Source: Burkholderiales bacterium (lineage in GTDB: Bacteria > Pseudomonadota > Gammaproteobacteria > Burkholderiales > Burkholderiaceae_C). Taken from it: 64,000 nucleotides of DNA. The DNA lies in NCBI GenBank assembly GCA_016223165.1, contig JACRPO010000009.1, positions 744,001 to 808,000 on the forward strand. The letters are read 5' to 3'. The position numbers and the translations under genes are program-made. Positions 62,394-64,000 of the stretch are shown here, piece by piece. A model generated the notes under the pieces. It was given only the letters and a program-made list of their open reading frames with translations. It did not search any database and was not told the DNA's origin. The number at the start of each line of letters is the position of its first letter. Within the stretch, counting starts at the first letter, position 1.

Positions 62394-63479
62394 TCAGAAG
62401 ACGTGCCGCACGCCCGCTTCGTAGCCACTGGACGATCTCCCGCCCACCAGGCCCGCCGGCCCACCCGGGATCACGAAGGTGGCGGCGCCCTCGTTGCCGA
62501 TACGCGCGAGCGTCGCGTACAGCGCCGTGCGCTTGGAGAGGTTGTACACGGCGCCGAGGCCCAGCTGCGAAGCATCGTTGGCGTCGATGACGGTGGCGCC
62601 GACCCGGCCGGCCATGTCGGCCTTGACGAACGAGGCCTTGAGGTCGACGGCGCCGAGGGCGACCGAGGTGGCGATCATCATGTTGGTCTGCTTGGCCGCC
62701 GACTGCTTGAACTGCCGCCACGCCAGGCTCACGCGGCCGATGCCGAAGCTGTAGGTGCCGCCGAGCGCCGTGTCGCTGAAGGTGCCGCTCGCGGTGAGGT
62801 CGGTCTCGGTGCGCGTGCTGGCCGCCGACACCACCACCGGGCCGCCGGCCCAGCCGAGGCGCACACCGGTCACCTTGTGGCCGCCGTTGGCCGGCGTCGC
62901 GCCCTCGCCGGCGGCGACCATCCACTGGCCTTCGAGCCCGCCGAAGCCGCCGGGCAGGAAGTAGCCGATCGAGTTGCTCGCGCGCACCGTGCTGTTGGCC
63001 GTGGTGCCGAAGGCGCTGCGGATCGGCCCCACCGGCGTGCCGCTGCCGAAGTTGTTGCTGCCTGCCACGCCGACGTGGCTGAAGGGGTCGAAGCGGCTCC
63101 AGCCGATATAGCTCGGCACATAGTCGCGGCCCAGGCGCAGCTCGCCGGCGCCCTTGCTCGCCAGGCTCGCCGTCGAGCGCCGGTCCCAGAAGCCGCCGGT
63201 GGCAAGCCCCGTGTCGAGCGCCAGGCCATGTTCGAGGTGGAAGCTCGCCGCAAGGCCGCCGCCGAGATCTTCGCTGCCGCGCACGACCAGGCGGCTGGTG
63301 GCGTTGGAGCCGCTGACGAGTGACTTCACCGAACCCCGGCCTTCGTTGCTGACGCTGCGCGCGGCGCCGTCGACGACGCCCGAAAGCGTGACCGAGCTCT
63401 GCGCGTGCGCCGGTGTCATGGCGAAGGTGGCAGTGGCCGCAGCGAAAGCAAGGCTGCCGAGCGCGAAGGGATGTTGCAT
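62394..63479 (-). CDS. Gram-negative porin (Burkholderiales type)
   Basis: The 361-residue protein starts MQHPFALGSLAF after AGGAGACC. It has a signal peptide ending AHA-QSSVTLSG, the SSVTLYG-type N-terminus of betaproteobacterial porins, and the segments GSEDLGGGLAASFHLEHG and GRDYVPSYIGWSRFDPF. The C-terminus GYEAGVRHVF ends in Phe, the outer-membrane assembly signal. It should form a trimeric 16-strand channel. Its place between a Bug-type binding protein and the catabolic genes suggests uptake of the same acidic substrate. Confidence 0.9.
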   Translation of the reverse strand: MQHPFALGSLAFAAATATFAMTPAHAQSSVTLSGVVDGAARSVSNEGRGSVKSLVSGSNATSRLVVRGSEDLGGGLAASFHLEHGLALDTGLATGGFWDRRSTASLASKGAGELRLGRDYVPSYIGWSRFDPFSHVGVAGSNNFGSGTPVGPIRSAFGTTANSTVRASNSIGYFLPGGFGGLEGQWMVAAGEGATPANGGHKVTGVRLGWAGGPVVVSAASTRTETDLTASGTFSDTALGGTYSFGIGRVSLAWRQFKQSAAKQTNMMIATSVALGAVDLKASFVKADMAGRVGATVIDANDASQLGLGAVYNLSKRTALYATLARIGNEGAATFVIPGGPAGLVGGRSSSGYEAGVRHVF

Positions 63480-63547
63480 GGGGCGGGTCTCCTGGAGTAG
63501 GTCGTTCATTCGGATCGAAACGGTCGAGCCGACGGCCGTGGGCACGA

Positions 63548-64000
63548 TCAGTCGGCGGTCAGCTTGGCGCGCTGCACCACGCCCTTCCACTTGGCCAGCT
63601 CGCTCTTCACGAGCGCGCCGAGCTGCTCGGGCGTGCTCGTCTCGACATCGGCGCCGTGGTCCTCGATGCGCTTGATGATTTCCTTGTCGGCGAGCACCTG
63701 GTTCAGCGCCTTGTTGAGCTTGTCGATCACCGCCTTCGGTGTCTTGGCCGGCGCGAAGAAGGCGTACCACTGCTGCACGTCGACGCCGTCGACACCCGCT
63801 TCCTTGAGCGTGGGCACATCGGGCAGCAGGGCGCTGCGCTTCGGGCCGGCGATCGCCAGCGCCTTGAGCTTGCCGCTCTTCACGTGCGGCACGCCTGTGA
63901 ACAGGCTCGGGAACATGATCTGCGTCTGGCCGCCGATGGTGTCGCTGACGGCCGGCGCGGCGCCCTTGTAGGGCACGCCCAGCATCACCACACCGGCGTT
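63548..64000 (-). CDS. Bug/TctC-type solute-binding protein, partial
   Basis: The N-terminal half lies outside the right edge; about 150 C-terminal residues are visible. VPYKGAAPAVSDTIGGQTQIMF, GVPHVKSGKLKALAIAG, RSALLPDVPTLKEAGVDG, WYAFFAPAKTPKAVIDKLN and the end all match Bug proteins of tripartite tricarboxylate transporters, which bind carboxylates in the periplasm. It lies 68 bp before the porin gene and heads the visible part of the leftward catabolic cluster. Orphan Bug proteins without TctAB are abundant in Burkholderiales, so transport or sensing are both possible. Confidence 0.9.
   Translation of the reverse strand, partial: NAGVVMLGVPYKGAAPAVSDTIGGQTQIMFPSLFTGVPHVKSGKLKALAIAGPKRSALLPDVPTLKEAGVDGVDVQQWYAFFAPAKTPKAVIDKLNKALNQVLADKEIIKRIEDHGADVETSTPEQLGALVKSELAKWKGVVQRAKLTAD

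Overview
The window is chromosomal DNA of a very GC-rich Gram-negative bacterium, most likely a betaproteobacterium of the order Burkholderiales. Pointers are a Bug/TctC-type solute-binding protein, a general porin of the Burkholderiales type ending in Phe, a LysR regulator with a divergent target, homospermidine synthase, and FNR-type TTGA-N6-TCAA boxes. No tRNA, rRNA or CRISPR array was seen.

Left core (1-30 kb). An exported hydrolase faces a LysR regulator across a palindromic operator. A RecQ-like helicase, a PAS histidine kinase with a lone receiver and an M14 carboxypeptidase follow. Near 8.6-9.4 kb lies a small stress region: a candidate FNR-activated small RNA, a broken universal stress protein gene and a DUF2934 gene. 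Polyamine functions recur: a PuuB-like amine oxidase, homospermidine synthase, a PotF-type binding protein and a PotG-PotH-PotI transporter with overlapping genes. Between them sit a three-gene HlyD/RbbA-type ABC exporter, a PRPP-synthetase-like gene, an APH-like kinase, Lon protease, and an AmmeMemoRadiSam pair in which the Memo and AMMECR1 domains are fused.

Accessory hot spot (29.9-53.3 kb). Everything between potI and lhr looks imported and layered. Short diverged fragments of the two flanking core genes lie inside it: lhr fragments at 35.02-35.14 and 35.81-35.90 kb, and potI fragments at 44.87-44.95 and 48.46-48.66 kb. I read this as successive cargo insertions, each bringing or leaving a scrap of potI or lhr. 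Cargo A is an exported alpha/beta hydrolase, an exported CHAT (caspase-like) protein and two unknowns. Cargo B is one unknown gene. Cargo C holds a papain-like C1 protease, remains of a second C1 gene, a broken FG-GAP protein, two unknowns, an intact IS5-type element, an ISL3-type remnant, a calpain-like C2 protease and a chagasin-type inhibitor of cysteine proteases. Cargo D is a large BNR-repeat lipoprotein of lower GC. Cargo E is a TIR/NB-ARC/WD40 protein, the architecture of NLR-like defence sensors, with two small unknown genes.

Right core (53.3-64 kb). An intact Lhr-type helicase overlaps tail-to-tail with a leftward catabolic cluster: Bug-type binding protein, porin, two-hotdog acyl-CoA hydratase, class III CoA transferase, CitE-like lyase and an adenylosuccinate-lyase-superfamily enzyme. 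The transferase, hydratase and lyase match the logic of itaconate or related C5-diacid breakdown, but the substrate is not proven.

Regulation. At least four TTGA-N6-TCAA sites lie in intergenic DNA: before the small RNA, lon, the hydrolase/CHAT operon and the calpain gene. In the first three, a -10-like hexamer lies at the same distance from the site, the spacing expected for direct activation by an FNR-family oxygen sensor.
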